Source of the DNA: Microbacterium sp. XT11
GTDB lineage: Bacteria > Actinomycetota > Actinomycetes > Actinomycetales > Microbacteriaceae
Assembly: GCF_001513675.1 (NCBI RefSeq)
Contig: NZ_CP013859.1
Span: 1,737,081-1,801,080 of the forward strand
Reading direction: 5' to 3'
DNA length: 64,000 nt
The notes under the pieces were generated by a model, which was given only the letters and a program-made list of their open reading frames with translations, was not told the origin of the DNA and made no database searches. Positions 42,764-51,559 of this stretch are shown in pieces (the stretch's first letter is position 1; each line of letters opens with the position of its first letter). Both the position numbers and the translations under genes were made by a program.

Positions 42764-44265
42764 GAGACCTCGAGGCCGACCGGCGCCCAGTCGTAGACGT
42801 ACTTGGCGACGTCGATGGGCATGTTGACGCAGCCGTGGCTCATCGGTGTGCCGAAGTTGCTGTGCCAGTAGGTGCCGTGGAACGCCTCGTCGCCGTTGAA
42901 GTACGTGACCCAGGGCACGTCTTCGGTGACGTACTTCGTCCCGTCGGGGTTGCTGCCCCTCATGTCCTGCATCCGCACGTGGGCGTAGACCTTGAAGTTG
43001 CCGACGTCCGTCGGTGTCCCTGCCCGTCCGGAGGAGATCTTCCACGACTTCACGACCGCGCCGTTCTCGTAGAGGGTGGCGGTCTGCGCGCTGAGGTTGA
43101 CGTCGATGGTGCGGAACAGGTTGACCGACTGGAACGGCGTCTCGGTGACCGTGAGCGCGTAGACGCCGTCTCCGGACTCGAGCTGGGCGGCGAATTCCGA
43201 AGCGATGCCCGACGTGTCGCCGAGAGTGCGTCCGTTCACGCCGGCCGTCTCCTCGCGGAGCACCTTTCCGTCCGAGTCGACGATGTTCGCGGCATTGACC
43301 GGCGCCCGGTCGACGAGCGCGGGCAGCCCGTCGACGGTGGCCTGGATGGCCTTTTCGTCGGCCACGATGCGCAGTTCGCCCTCGTCGTCGACGATGCTGA
43401 TCCAGCTCGCGGCGGTCGCCGGGTCGACGGGGACCGTGCGCTCGTCTCCGACGTAGAAGCCGATCGTTCCCAGCATGGAGTTCAGCGACGTCGCCACGGC
43501 GGCGGCGTCGTCGTCCGTCACGGCGGGGGCGGCCGGGGGCGGGTCGCCCGAGAACTCCAGCGACCGCCCGCCGTCGGCGAGAGTGTCTGTGATCGCGGCG
43601 GTGAGGTCGGCGACGTCGATCGCGGTGCCGGCCTCACCCGGAGTGACCACGTAAGTCCCGGAGGCGCTGTCGAAGGAGACCGATGCATCCACCGGATCGT
43701 CGAAGCTCGACGGCACGGCGGCGCGCAACGCGTCATCGGCCTTGTCGGGATCGAGGGTGATGGTGCCGGGCACGGTCGCACCCCACGCGGTGACGTTCCA
43801 CATCGGATGGTTCGCGAACGCGTCGTCGGCGAGAGCACGCGCGTCGATGGCGGCACCGAGGTCGGCGCCGGTCAGCACCGCGTCGTCGCCGGCGCCCGTG
43901 AGGGTCACCTCGGTCTCGGCGAGGTGCGAGCTGATCGCATCCGCCGCGGCGCCCGGCGTCATCCAGCCGACGGGGATGCCGGCGACCGTGGTCCCCGGCG
44001 CGATGAGGATCATCGACGCGGCTCCGGCGCCGAGCAGGAGCACGCCCGCACCGATGCCGATCCAGAGGCCGAGGTGCTTCTTGCGCGGGGTCGGTTCGAT
44101 CGGCGCCCAGGCGAGAGGCTGGTCGCCGCCGGTCGGCGGAAGCGCTTCGGTGGGAGCATCGCCGGACGAGATGGTGGCGATGAGCCCGTCACCGGATGCG
44201 GCCGTGTCACGCAGTTTCTCTGTCGCTGCGCCCGGCGCTGATATCAGATCGGTCACGAACTTCAC
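42751..44265 (-). CDS. L,D-transpeptidase (YkuD) with membrane anchor
   Basis: 504 residues, GTG start at 44265 after a G-rich ribosome site. Cytoplasmic N-terminus (1-64), one membrane span (65-89), two extracellular helical/peptidoglycan-binding-like repeats (about 95-370), and the YkuD catalytic domain (about 375-504) with HGTYWH and SHGCVNM, nucleophile C479. Makes 3-3 cross-links in peptidoglycan or attaches proteins to it. It lies next to ridA and the deacylase-GH20 gene, both of which suggest wall turnover. Confidence 0.93.
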   Translation of the reverse strand: MKFVTDLISAPGAATEKLRDTAASGDGLIATISSGDAPTEALPPTGGDQPLAWAPIEPTPRKKHLGLWIGIGAGVLLLGAGAASMILIAPGTTVAGIPVGWMTPGAAADAISSHLAETEVTLTGAGDDAVLTGADLGAAIDARALADDAFANHPMWNVTAWGATVPGTITLDPDKADDALRAAVPSSFDDPVDASVSFDSASGTYVVTPGEAGTAIDVADLTAAITDTLADGGRSLEFSGDPPPAAPAVTDDDAAAVATSLNSMLGTIGFYVGDERTVPVDPATAASWISIVDDEGELRIVADEKAIQATVDGLPALVDRAPVNAANIVDSDGKVLREETAGVNGRTLGDTSGIASEFAAQLESGDGVYALTVTETPFQSVNLFRTIDVNLSAQTATLYENGAVVKSWKISSGRAGTPTDVGNFKVYAHVRMQDMRGSNPDGTKYVTEDVPWVTYFNGDEAFHGTYWHSNFGTPMSHGCVNMPIDVAKYVYDWAPVGLEVSVHR

Positions 44266-44364
44266 CCCCCGGTCTTCAAACGTGTCCTCTACCGCTAATG
44301 GTACGGGATCGCAGGTAACGAAGAGGCAACGGAAACCGCCGGGTGGCCAGGGGGTTTCCGAGGT

Positions 44365-44769
44365 TCAGTCGACCACGGCCAGCGCATCGATCTCGACGAG
44401 CATCTCCTCCCGCGGGAGTCCGGTGAAGACCGTGGTGCGCGAGGGCAGGACACCGCTCGGCGTGTGCGCGGTGACGAAGGCGCCGTACGCCTCGTTCATG
44501 GTCGCGAAGTGGTCGCGCGAGGTGAGGTAGACGCGCAACATGACCACGTCGTCGAAGGTGGCGCCCGAGGCCTCGACGATGGCCTTCACGTTCTCGAGCG
44601 TGCGGGTGGTCTGCGCTGCGACGTCCCCGAGGAACACGTACTCGTTCGTCTCCGGATCGACGGGACCCTGGCCCGACACCTGGACGATCGGGCCCTTGCG
44701 GACGCCCTGCGAGAAGGTGTGAGCGGGGGCGGGGGCGGCGTCGGTCGAAACCCGGATCTTCGCAGTCAT
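44365..44769 (-). CDS. RidA family reactive imine/enamine deaminase
   Basis: 134 residues of the YjgF/YER057c/UK114 fold; ALENVKAI-like TLENVKAIVEASGATFDDVV and MLRVYLTSRDHFATMNEAY are visible, with the conserved Arg in MLRVYL and Glu in the LVEIDALAVV end. RidA proteins hydrolyse reactive imines released by PLP or flavin enzymes acting on amino acids. Divergent from the deacylase-GH20 gene with only 25 bp between, which suggests shared control and a link to D-amino acid breakdown (inference). Confidence 0.92.
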   Translation of the reverse strand: MTAKIRVSTDAAPAPAHTFSQGVRKGPIVQVSGQGPVDPETNEYVFLGDVAAQTTRTLENVKAIVEASGATFDDVVMLRVYLTSRDHFATMNEAYGAFVTAHTPSGVLPSRTTVFTGLPREEMLVEIDALAVVD

Positions 44770-44779
44770 GAAACCAGCC

Positions 44780-44806
44780 TAGTAGCGTTGTTAGATGCCT
44801 CAACAA
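44780..44806. promoter_or_regulatory. divergent promoter and inverted repeat at the ridA / deacylase-GH20 junction
   Basis: TAGTAG (44780-44785) is a -10 candidate 9 bases before the ATG at 44795, fitting a leaderless message. The inverted repeat TTGTT (44788-44792) / AACAA (44802-44806) straddles the ATG. Related half-sites occur at 48136-48160 before the ROK regulator gene, the obvious candidate binder. Confidence 0.45.
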
Positions 44807-47800
44807 ATTCCCCGGACGCCGCCGGGTGACGTGCAGCTGAGCTCTGAGAAGCCGGTGCGGGTCTATCGGCACGCCACCGTGATCGATGGAACGGGCTCCC
44901 GGCGCTACCGTGCGGACGTGGCCGTGGAGGGCGCGCGGATCGTGGCGGTGCGTCGCGAGGGTTCCGGCGGCTCGTTCGGTCTGCCGCCCGGAGCCGTGGA
45001 GATCGACGCGAGCGGGCTGGTGCTGGCGCCGGGGTTCATCGACATGCACGCGCACAGCGATCTCGCGGTGCTGAACGGCGCCGCGCACGACGCGAAGATC
45101 CTGCAGGGCGTGACCACCGAGGTGATCGGGCAGGACGGCCTCGGCTATGCGCCGCTCGACGACGCCGTGGCATCCGTCATCCCCGTGCAGATCGCGGGCT
45201 GGAACGGGCCGGCGGATTCCGTGCCGTGGCGCACCATCGGCGACCTGCTCGCCGCAGTCGACGCCGCGGCAGCCGGAAACGTCGCGCTGCTGGTGCCGCA
45301 GGGCAACCTGCGGATGATGGTGGTCGGACACGAGAACCGGCGCGCGACGCAGGACGAGGTCGACGCGATGTGCGCGCTGCTCGCGGCCGGCCTCGACGCC
45401 GGCGCGTTCGGCATGTCCAGCGGTCTCACCTACACCCCCGGCATGTACGCCGACACGGCCGAGCTCGAGGCGCTGTGCCGGATCGTCGCGGAGCGGGGAG
45501 GATACTGGGCTCCGCACACCCGCAGCTACGGCGGCGCTGCGCTCGACGCCTACCGCGAGGCGCTGGACATCGGCCGCCGGACGGGGTGTCCTATCCATCT
45601 CACGCACGCGACCATGAACTTCGCCACCAATCGCGGGCGCGCGGGCGAGTTGCTCGCACTCATCGACGAGGCGATCGCCGACGGCGTCGACGTGACGCTC
45701 GACACCTACCCCTATCTGCCCGGGGCGACGACGCTCTCCGCCCTGCTGCCCAGCCGGCTCGCGGAGTCGGGCGACCTGCTGGCGACGATCCGCGGCCTCG
45801 GCCCCGCCGAGCGCGAGGCGGTGCGGGTCGAACTCGAAGACCTCGGCTGCGACGGCTTCCACGGCGAGCGGGCGGACTGGAGCGCGATTCAGATCGCCGG
45901 GACCTCGGCCCCGGAGCTCGCACCGCTCGTCGGGCGCACGATCACGGAGATCGCAGAGTCGTCGGGCCGGGCCGCCATCGATGTGGTGCTCGACACGATC
46001 GTGGCGGACGGCGGCACGACGAGCATCCTCATGCACATCGGCGATGAGGACAACGTGCGCGCCATCATGCGGCATCCGCGCCATTGCGGTGGGAGCGACG
46101 GCATCCTCGTCGGCGCGCGCCCGCATCCCCGTGGCCGGGGCACCTTCGTGCGCTACCTCGGCCACTACGCGCGGGATCTGGGTGTGCTGTCGCTCGAGGA
46201 GGCCGTGCGTCACCTCGCCGGCACGCCCGCGGCTCGGCTGGGGCTCGATCGCGGTGACGCGCCGCGCGGTGTCATCCGGCCCGGCGCCGTCGCCGACCTC
46301 GTGCTGTTCGATCCGGATGCCGTCGCGGCAGGAGCCACGTTCGAGGCGCCGTTCGAACCTCCGGTCGGGGTGATCGAAGTGCTCGTCGGCGGCGTGCCGG
46401 TCGTGCGTGACGGCGCCGTGACCGGCGAGACGCCGGGGCATGCACTGCGGATGCCGCCGCCTCCGCATCGCGCCACCGTCCCGCTCGTGCACGTGGAGAT
46501 CGACCCGTCCGCGGCCCCGTTCGTGTGGGACGCGCGCACGTCCGTCGTGGGCGACGATGCCCTTGCTGTGAGCGCGGCCCGTCTGCGTGGCGCCGAGCCG
46601 GCCCCGGACGCCCCGGCGATCGAGCTCGTCGTCGACCCGTCGGTGGGCGAGCAGGCCGAGGCGGCCGGGCGTGTGGCTGCGGAGGCGTTCCGGCTCACGG
46701 TCACGGCGGAGCGGATCGAGGTGGCGGGAGCGACTCCGGAGGGCGTGTTCCGCGGGGCGACCGTGCTGCGACAGCTGCGCGAGCCAGGGGCGGAGAGCGC
46801 GCGCATCCCGGCGGGCAGGTGGGAAGGCAGCCCCGCGTACCGCTGGCGCGGAGTCATGCTCGACGTCGCCCGTCACCTCCGTCCGGCGGACGACGTGCGC
46901 CGGCTGATCGATCTGCTGGCGGACCACCACCTCACGGTGCTGCACCTGCACCTCACCGATGATCAGGGGTGGCGGTTCGAGGTGCCCGGATACCCGCGGC
47001 TGACCACCATCGGCGCGCGGCGGGAGGCGACGCAGCGGGGGCATGGCCCGCAGGCGACGGTCGAGTCCGGCGTGCACGAGGGCCACTACACGGATGCCGA
47101 GCTGCGCGAGCTCGTGGACTATGCGGCGGCGCGTTTCGTGACGATCGTGCCGGAGGTCGAGCTGCCCGGTCACATCCAGGCGGCGCTGGCGGCGTACCCG
47201 GAGCTGGGGAACGCGGATGTGAGCGAACCGGCATCCGGACCGTGGGAGCGCTTCGGCGTGAACGCCCGCACCCTCGCGCCGACGCAGGCCGCACTGGAGT
47301 TCGGGCGTGCCGCGATCGACGCTCTGTGCGACCTGTTCGACTCGCCGTGGATCGGCATCGGCGGCGACGAGGTGCCCGTCACCGAGTGGGAGCGGAGCGC
47401 TGCGGCGGCCGAGCGCATGCGCGAGCTGGGCCTGCGCACGGCCCATGAGGTGCAACCGTGGTTCACCGCGCAGTTCGTCGAGCACGTGCGCAGCCGCGGG
47501 CGCACCGCACTCGCGTGGGACGAGGTGCTCGAGGGCGACGTGCCCGACGGCGTGGCGATCCTGGCATGGCGCGGCCCCGTCGCGATGCGCGAGGCTCTCC
47601 GTCGCGGTGTGCCGGTGATCGCGTGTCCCGACCTCGCTGTCTACCTTGACTACCCCCAGTCGGAGTCCGAGGAGGAGCCCATCCGCGTCGGCCCGCCGCT
47701 GACGCTCGAGCGCACGTACTCGCTCCGCGTCGAGCCGGGTTCTCTCGGAGGCCAGGCGAACGTCTGGACCGAGCATCTGCCGACGCGTGATCGGGTGGAT

Positions 47801-48082
47801 TTCGCGATGTTCCCCCGTCTCGCCGCCGTCGCCGAGCGGCTGTGGATCGGGGGAGAACCCGGCGAGGTGGAGGGCTTCCTCCGGCGCGTGCTCGTGCACC
47901 TTCGACGACTCGAAGCCGCAGGCGTGCGGTATCGTCCTCTCGACGGTCCGACGCCCGCGCAACGCCGGCCGGGTGTGCCGGGCAAGCCGCTCACGGTGAG
48001 CCAGCGCGAGTCGATCGTGGAGGGGCTCGTGGCGCGCCTCATGGAGCGGGCCGCGTCGACACCGGCGGGCACGGCAGAATAA
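44795..48082 (+). CDS. fusion of N-acyl-D-amino-acid deacylase-like amidohydrolase and GH20 beta-N-acetylhexosaminidase
   Basis: 1095 residues in one uninterrupted frame. Residues about 20-552: D-aminoacylase-type amidohydrolase with metal pair H85/H87 (GFIDMHAHSD), PLVGRTI, CGGSDG and HPRGRGTFVRYLG. The usual metal-bridging Cys of the GNCG motif appears as D114 (GQDG). Residues about 565-1080: GH20 domain with GVMLDVARH, HLHLTDDQGWRFE and the catalytic pair D858/E859 (GIGGDEVP). No signal peptide, so cytoplasmic. It may act on imported amino-sugar or muropeptide fragments. M553 is a possible internal start for the GH20 half but lacks a good ribosome site. GTG at 44831 is an alternative N-terminus. 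Confidence 0.85.
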   Translation: MPQQIPRTPPGDVQLSSEKPVRVYRHATVIDGTGSRRYRADVAVEGARIVAVRREGSGGSFGLPPGAVEIDASGLVLAPGFIDMHAHSDLAVLNGAAHDAKILQGVTTEVIGQDGLGYAPLDDAVASVIPVQIAGWNGPADSVPWRTIGDLLAAVDAAAAGNVALLVPQGNLRMMVVGHENRRATQDEVDAMCALLAAGLDAGAFGMSSGLTYTPGMYADTAELEALCRIVAERGGYWAPHTRSYGGAALDAYREALDIGRRTGCPIHLTHATMNFATNRGRAGELLALIDEAIADGVDVTLDTYPYLPGATTLSALLPSRLAESGDLLATIRGLGPAEREAVRVELEDLGCDGFHGERADWSAIQIAGTSAPELAPLVGRTITEIAESSGRAAIDVVLDTIVADGGTTSILMHIGDEDNVRAIMRHPRHCGGSDGILVGARPHPRGRGTFVRYLGHYARDLGVLSLEEAVRHLAGTPAARLGLDRGDAPRGVIRPGAVADLVLFDPDAVAAGATFEAPFEPPVGVIEVLVGGVPVVRDGAVTGETPGHALRMPPPPHRATVPLVHVEIDPSAAPFVWDARTSVVGDDALAVSAARLRGAEPAPDAPAIELVVDPSVGEQAEAAGRVAAEAFRLTVTAERIEVAGATPEGVFRGATVLRQLREPGAESARIPAGRWEGSPAYRWRGVMLDVARHLRPADDVRRLIDLLADHHLTVLHLHLTDDQGWRFEVPGYPRLTTIGARREATQRGHGPQATVESGVHEGHYTDAELRELVDYAAARFVTIVPEVELPGHIQAALAAYPELGNADVSEPASGPWERFGVNARTLAPTQAALEFGRAAIDALCDLFDSPWIGIGGDEVPVTEWERSAAAAERMRELGLRTAHEVQPWFTAQFVEHVRSRGRTALAWDEVLEGDVPDGVAILAWRGPVAMREALRRGVPVIACPDLAVYLDYPQSESEEEPIRVGPPLTLERTYSLRVEPGSLGGQANVWTEHLPTRDRVDFAMFPRLAAVAERLWIGGEPGEVEGFLRRVLVHLRRLEAAGVRYRPLDGPTPAQRRPGVPGKPLTVSQRESIVEGLVARLMERAASTPAGTAE

Positions 48083-48099
48083 AGTAACGTTTCGGTAAC

Positions 48100-48138
48100 C
48101 CTGCATCGCGCGCGCGGCGCGGGGGTTGCGCATTTTTT
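48100..48138 (+). terminator. possible terminator after the fusion gene
   Basis: A GC-rich self-complementary stretch (alternating CG/GC, about 48105-48125) is followed by TTTTTT at 48133-48138. The pairing is loose, so this is tentative. The T-run is also part of the promoter region of the next gene. Confidence 0.35.
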
Positions 48139-48160
48139 GTTCGTAAGGTCTACTAACAAA
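48126..48160 (+). promoter_or_regulatory. promoter and candidate ROK operator before the NagC-type regulator
   Basis: TTTGTT (48136-48141) and AACAAA (48155-48160) form a perfect inverted repeat with a 13-bp spacer, ending one base before the ATG. TTGCGC (48126-48131) and TACTAA (48151-48156), spaced 19 bp, could be the -35 and -10 boxes, giving a leaderless mRNA. Position suggests autoregulation. Confidence 0.5.
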
Positions 48161-48161
48161 C

Positions 48162-49346
48162 ATGTCCGTATCGGATGAACGCCCCTCGTCGCCCGGCGAT
48201 TACGCCGGCGTGAACGTCCACGCCTTCGGGCCGGGGCGTCATCTGAGATCGCGCACCAAGGTGCTCCCCGAGCACGCTCGCGGGCACAACAGGGCCCTGG
48301 TGCTGCAAACCCTGTACCACTCGGGGGCGATGAGCCGCGCAGACCTCTCGCGCGAGACGGGCCTGACCCGCGTCACGATCTCCGATCTCGTCGCCGAGTT
48401 CATCGCCGACGGCATCGTCATCGAGATGGGCGTGCGCGAGGCGGTCGGACCGGGTAAACCGCCCATCCTCATCGACATCGACCGGGTGGGGCACCAGATC
48501 GTCGGCATCGATCTGTCGGGCCCGAACGCGTTCGTCGGCGCCGTGCTGAGCCTCGACGGCGACGTGCTCGAGCGCCGAGAGGTCGCCAGGCCGGAGACGC
48601 CCGACGGCGACGCAGCGTACGCCGCGACGCTCGAGCTCGCGCGCCTGCTCGTCGGGGCCGCGACCCAGCCGGTGCTGGGGGTCGGCATCGGCACTCCCGG
48701 TGTCGTCCGCCCCGATGGGGTGGTGCTCAGCTCGCCCAACCTCGGCTGGGCCGGCCTTCCGCTCGAGGCGAAGCTGAGCGTCGACCTCGATCTGCCGGTT
48801 CTCGTGCGCAACGACGCCAACGCCGCGGTGCTCGCGGAGTACACGTTCGGCGAGGCCAAGGCGGACTTCATGCTCATCAAGATCGGTCGCGGTGTGGGTG
48901 CCGGGCTCATCACCGGCAGTCAGCCGCTGCTCGGCAGCCGGTTCGCCGCCGGAGAGATCGGTCACGTCGTCGTGGGAACCGACGGCGGGCCCCGGTGCGC
49001 GTGCGGCAAGGACGGCTGCCTGGAGGCCTGGCTCAGCGTCAGCCGGCTGCGCGCCGCGATCGACGCCCAGCCCGAGGCCCGCGATGACATCCTCCGTGAC
49101 GCAGGCACCCGCATGGCCATCGCCACGGCTCCGATCGTCGCCGCCCTCGATCTCTCCGAGGTGGTGCTGTCGGGGCCGGCCGACCTGCTCGACGGCATCC
49201 TCATCGACGCCGCGATCGAGACGCTGCACGCCCGCACCCTCGAGGGCGTCTTCGAGGACGCGGCCGTCCGCCTCACCCGTCAGGACGACATCGTGCTCCG
49301 CGGCGCCGCCGTCATGGTGCTCTCCGGTCAGCTGGGCGTGTCGTGA
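48162..49346 (+). CDS. ROK family transcriptional regulator (NagC-like)
   Basis: 394 residues. Winged HTH at about 40-95 (ALVLQTLYHSGAMSRADLSR then ETGLTRVTISDLVAEFIADG). ROK domain with GVGIGTPGVV, VRNDANAAVLAEYTFGEA, IKIGRGVGAGLI and an intact zinc motif CACGKDGCLEAW. Family members bind amino sugars or their phosphates. Lies between the fusion gene and the ROK kinase/nagB pair, so likely controls GlcNAc use. Confidence 0.93.
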   Translation: MSVSDERPSSPGDYAGVNVHAFGPGRHLRSRTKVLPEHARGHNRALVLQTLYHSGAMSRADLSRETGLTRVTISDLVAEFIADGIVIEMGVREAVGPGKPPILIDIDRVGHQIVGIDLSGPNAFVGAVLSLDGDVLERREVARPETPDGDAAYAATLELARLLVGAATQPVLGVGIGTPGVVRPDGVVLSSPNLGWAGLPLEAKLSVDLDLPVLVRNDANAAVLAEYTFGEAKADFMLIKIGRGVGAGLITGSQPLLGSRFAAGEIGHVVVGTDGGPRCACGKDGCLEAWLSVSRLRAAIDAQPEARDDILRDAGTRMAIATAPIVAALDLSEVVLSGPADLLDGILIDAAIETLHARTLEGVFEDAAVRLTRQDDIVLRGAAVMVLSGQLGVS

Positions 49347-49386
49347 GCCGCGCCACCGGCACGATCACGGGCAGGAGCACCGTCCG

Positions 49387-50352
49387 ATGACGGATGCAGA
49401 CGCGGCCGGCCTCGACGGCCGGTCGATTCGAGTGGGCCTCGACGTCGGAGGGACGAAGATCGACGCCGTCGCGGTGTCGCCCGACGGGCAGATCGTCGGA
49501 CGTCTCCGTCGACCGACGGGTTGGGGCGAAGACGCCGTGGTCGACAGCGTCGTGGAAGCAGTGGCAGCGCTCGCGCGCGAGGCAGGGTTCGCCCCTTCGG
49601 ACGTCGTGTCAGCGGGGATCGGCATCCCCGGGCTCGTGGACTCCGGCACGGGGCGCGTGCTGCACGCCGTCAATCTCGGAGTGGAGACCCTCGACCTCGC
49701 CGACCGCGCCGGAGACCGGCTCGGCGCGCCCGTTCATGTCGAGAACGACGTGAAGGCGGCTGCCCTCGGTGCCGCGATGCTCCGCGGTGCCGGCGGATCC
49801 ATGGCGTACCTCAACCTGGGCACCGGAGTCGCTGCGGGGATCGTCGTCGACGGCCGCATCTGGCGCGGCGCGCGGGGAACCGCCGGCGAGGTGGGGCATC
49901 TCTCGGTCGACCCGAACGGTCGGGCGTGCGGATGCGGTCAGCGCGGCTGCATCGAGACGTTCTGCGGGGGAGGGGCGCTCGCCCGCGCCTGGGGTCGTCC
50001 CGGTGCCCTTCCCGTGCGCGACATCCTCGACGCGGCGGATGCCGGCGATCCCGAGGCCGTCGCGCTGCGAGCCGACCTGTTCCACGGCGCCGCCGCAGCC
50101 GTCCGCGTGCTCGTGCTGTCGGCCGACGTCGAGCGCGTCGTGATCGGAGGCGGACTCACCGCCCTCGGAGAGCGTCTCGAGCGCGGCATCCGCTCGGCTC
50201 TGCTGGCCGGGGCAGGGTCGTCGGCGTTCATGAGGTCGCTGCATCTGGATGAGAGAATCGACCTGCTTCCCGCGGGTTCGCCCGCTGCCGCTTTCGGCGC
50301 TGCGCTGATCGGCGCATCCGTCCCTTCGAAGGAGATCGTGTCCCATGGCTGA
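49387..50352 (+). CDS. ROK family sugar kinase, likely N-acetylglucosamine kinase
   Basis: 321 residues from ATG 49387 with AGGAG about 10 bp upstream (the frame stays open further 5' but only through the regulator gene). No HTH. Phosphate motif VGLDVGGTKIDA, GIGIPGLVD, catalytic Asp in VENDVKAAALGA, LNLGTGVAAGIV and zinc motif CGCGQRGCIETF. Phosphorylates a hexose; GlcNAc is inferred from the 8-bp overlap with nagB. Glucokinase activity is the main alternative. Confidence 0.88.
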   Translation: MTDADAAGLDGRSIRVGLDVGGTKIDAVAVSPDGQIVGRLRRPTGWGEDAVVDSVVEAVAALAREAGFAPSDVVSAGIGIPGLVDSGTGRVLHAVNLGVETLDLADRAGDRLGAPVHVENDVKAAALGAAMLRGAGGSMAYLNLGTGVAAGIVVDGRIWRGARGTAGEVGHLSVDPNGRACGCGQRGCIETFCGGGALARAWGRPGALPVRDILDAADAGDPEAVALRADLFHGAAAAVRVLVLSADVERVVIGGGLTALGERLERGIRSALLAGAGSSAFMRSLHLDERIDLLPAGSPAAAFGAALIGASVPSKEIVSHG

Positions 50353-51124
50353 AGTCGTCATCGTCGAGAGCAAGCAGGCCGCCGGAGAGCTGGTCGCCGA
50401 TGAGATCGCGGCCCTCATCGACGAACGGCCCGATGCCGTACTGGGGCTCGCGACGGGCTCGACGCCGCTGCCGGTGTACGAGGCCCTGCGGTTGCGGCTG
50501 GCGGGTCGTGACGTCTCGCAGGTGCGCGGCTTCGCCCTCGACGAATACGTGGGCATCGATCCAGCTCACCCCGAGAGCTATCGGTCGGTCATCACCCGCG
50601 AGGTCGTGGAGCCGCTCGGGTTCGATCCGCAGCGCATCCACGTGCCGAACGGCGCGGAGGCCACGATCCAGCACGCCGGCGCGGACTACGAGGCGGCCAT
50701 CGCGGCTGCGGGCGGAGTGGACCTGCAGATCCTCGGCATCGGCACCGATGGGCACATCGGATTCAACGAGCCGGGGTCGTCGTTCGCGTCGCGCACCCGC
50801 GTCAAGACGCTCACCGAGCAGACCCGCGAGGACAACGCGCGCTTCTTCGACTCCATCGACGACGTGCCGCGACACTGCATCACGCAGGGGCTCGGCACCA
50901 TCCTCCAGGCGCGCCACCTCGTGCTGCTCGCGTTCGGCGAGGGCAAGGCCCAGGCGGTGGCGGATGCCGTGGAAGGCCCGCTCACGGCACTTCTTCCGGG
51001 GTCGGCGATCCAGCTGCATCCGCACGCCACGGTGGTCGTCGACGAAGCTGCCGCATCGAAGCTGAAGCTTGCGGACTACTACCGCTACACCTACGCCAAC
51101 AAGCCCGCCTGGCAGGGCATCTGA
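50345..51124 (+). CDS. nagB: glucosamine-6-phosphate deaminase
   Basis: 259 residues, ATG preceded by GAAGGAG. Begins with the NagB phosphate loop LGLATGSTPLPVYEAL; catalytic residues D66 (in FALDEYVG), D135 and H137 (TDGHIGFNEPGSSF), and E142. Converts GlcN-6-P to fructose-6-P and ammonia. Overlaps the ROK kinase gene by 8 bp. nagA is about 5 kb away at 56340. Overlapping hairpins follow the stop. Confidence 0.97.
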   Translation: MAEVVIVESKQAAGELVADEIAALIDERPDAVLGLATGSTPLPVYEALRLRLAGRDVSQVRGFALDEYVGIDPAHPESYRSVITREVVEPLGFDPQRIHVPNGAEATIQHAGADYEAAIAAAGGVDLQILGIGTDGHIGFNEPGSSFASRTRVKTLTEQTREDNARFFDSIDDVPRHCITQGLGTILQARHLVLLAFGEGKAQAVADAVEGPLTALLPGSAIQLHPHATVVVDEAAASKLKLADYYRYTYANKPAWQGI

Positions 51125-51133
51125 GTCAGATGC

Positions 51134-51164
51134 TGCACCTGACCTGCCGAAAGGTGCAGGTCAG
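51134..51164. terminator. overlapping alternative hairpins between nagB and the Nudix gene
   Basis: TGCACCT (51134-51140) / AGGTGCA (51152-51158) and CTGACCTG (51139-51146) / CAGGTCAG (51157-51164) are both perfect and mutually exclusive. They separate two converging genes and overlap the Nudix stop codon. Confidence 0.65.
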
Positions 51165-51559
51165 CGCGCCCAGGCGAGGGGCAGCAGGTGCTCTGTGCTG
51201 AGCGGAGCGAGAGGAAGCGTGGCGGCGTCGTCCCGCGTGATCCATCGGAGTTCGGCGAGCTCGGCCCGCACGCTCACGGCATCCGGATCGATCGAGGTCG
51301 CGAACGCGTCGGCGACGACGCGGTGACCCGGCTCGTTGGCCGCTGCCGAGACGAAGGTGCCGAGCGGTCGCAGGTCGCGCTCGTCGAGCAGCACGCCGAG
51401 CTCCTCGTGCAGCTCCCTGACGAGGGTCTGTGCCGGTTCCTCGCCGGGTTCGGGCTTGCCGCCCGGCTGCATGAACCGAGTCGTGCCCTTCTTGCGAACG
51501 ACGAGCACACGGCCCGCGTCGTCGACGATCACGGCTGCGCTGACGCGGATATCAGGCAT
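51161..51559 (-). CDS. Nudix hydrolase
   Basis: 132 residues with a complete Nudix box, GGKPEPGEEPAQTLVRELHE followed by ELGV (about residues 33-56, matching Gx5Ex7REUxEExGU). Cleaves a nucleoside-diphosphate-linked substrate or oxidised nucleotide, Mg-dependent. The start overlaps the end of the FAD oxidase gene by 8 bp, so both are translated from one mRNA. Confidence 0.92.
   Translation of the reverse strand: MPDIRVSAAVIVDDAGRVLVVRKKGTTRFMQPGGKPEPGEEPAQTLVRELHEELGVLLDERDLRPLGTFVSAAANEPGHRVVADAFATSIDPDAVSVRAELAELRWITRDDAATLPLAPLSTEHLLPLAWAR

Noticed and set aside
48141..48156. DasR-type dre site
   Set aside because: AGGTCTAC resembles half of the dre consensus, but the second half does not match.
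44276..48163. 1295-residue open frame on the - strand
   Set aside because: His/Arg/Glu-rich shadow of the deacylase-GH20 gene; high GC leaves few stops. Codon pattern fits the + strand.
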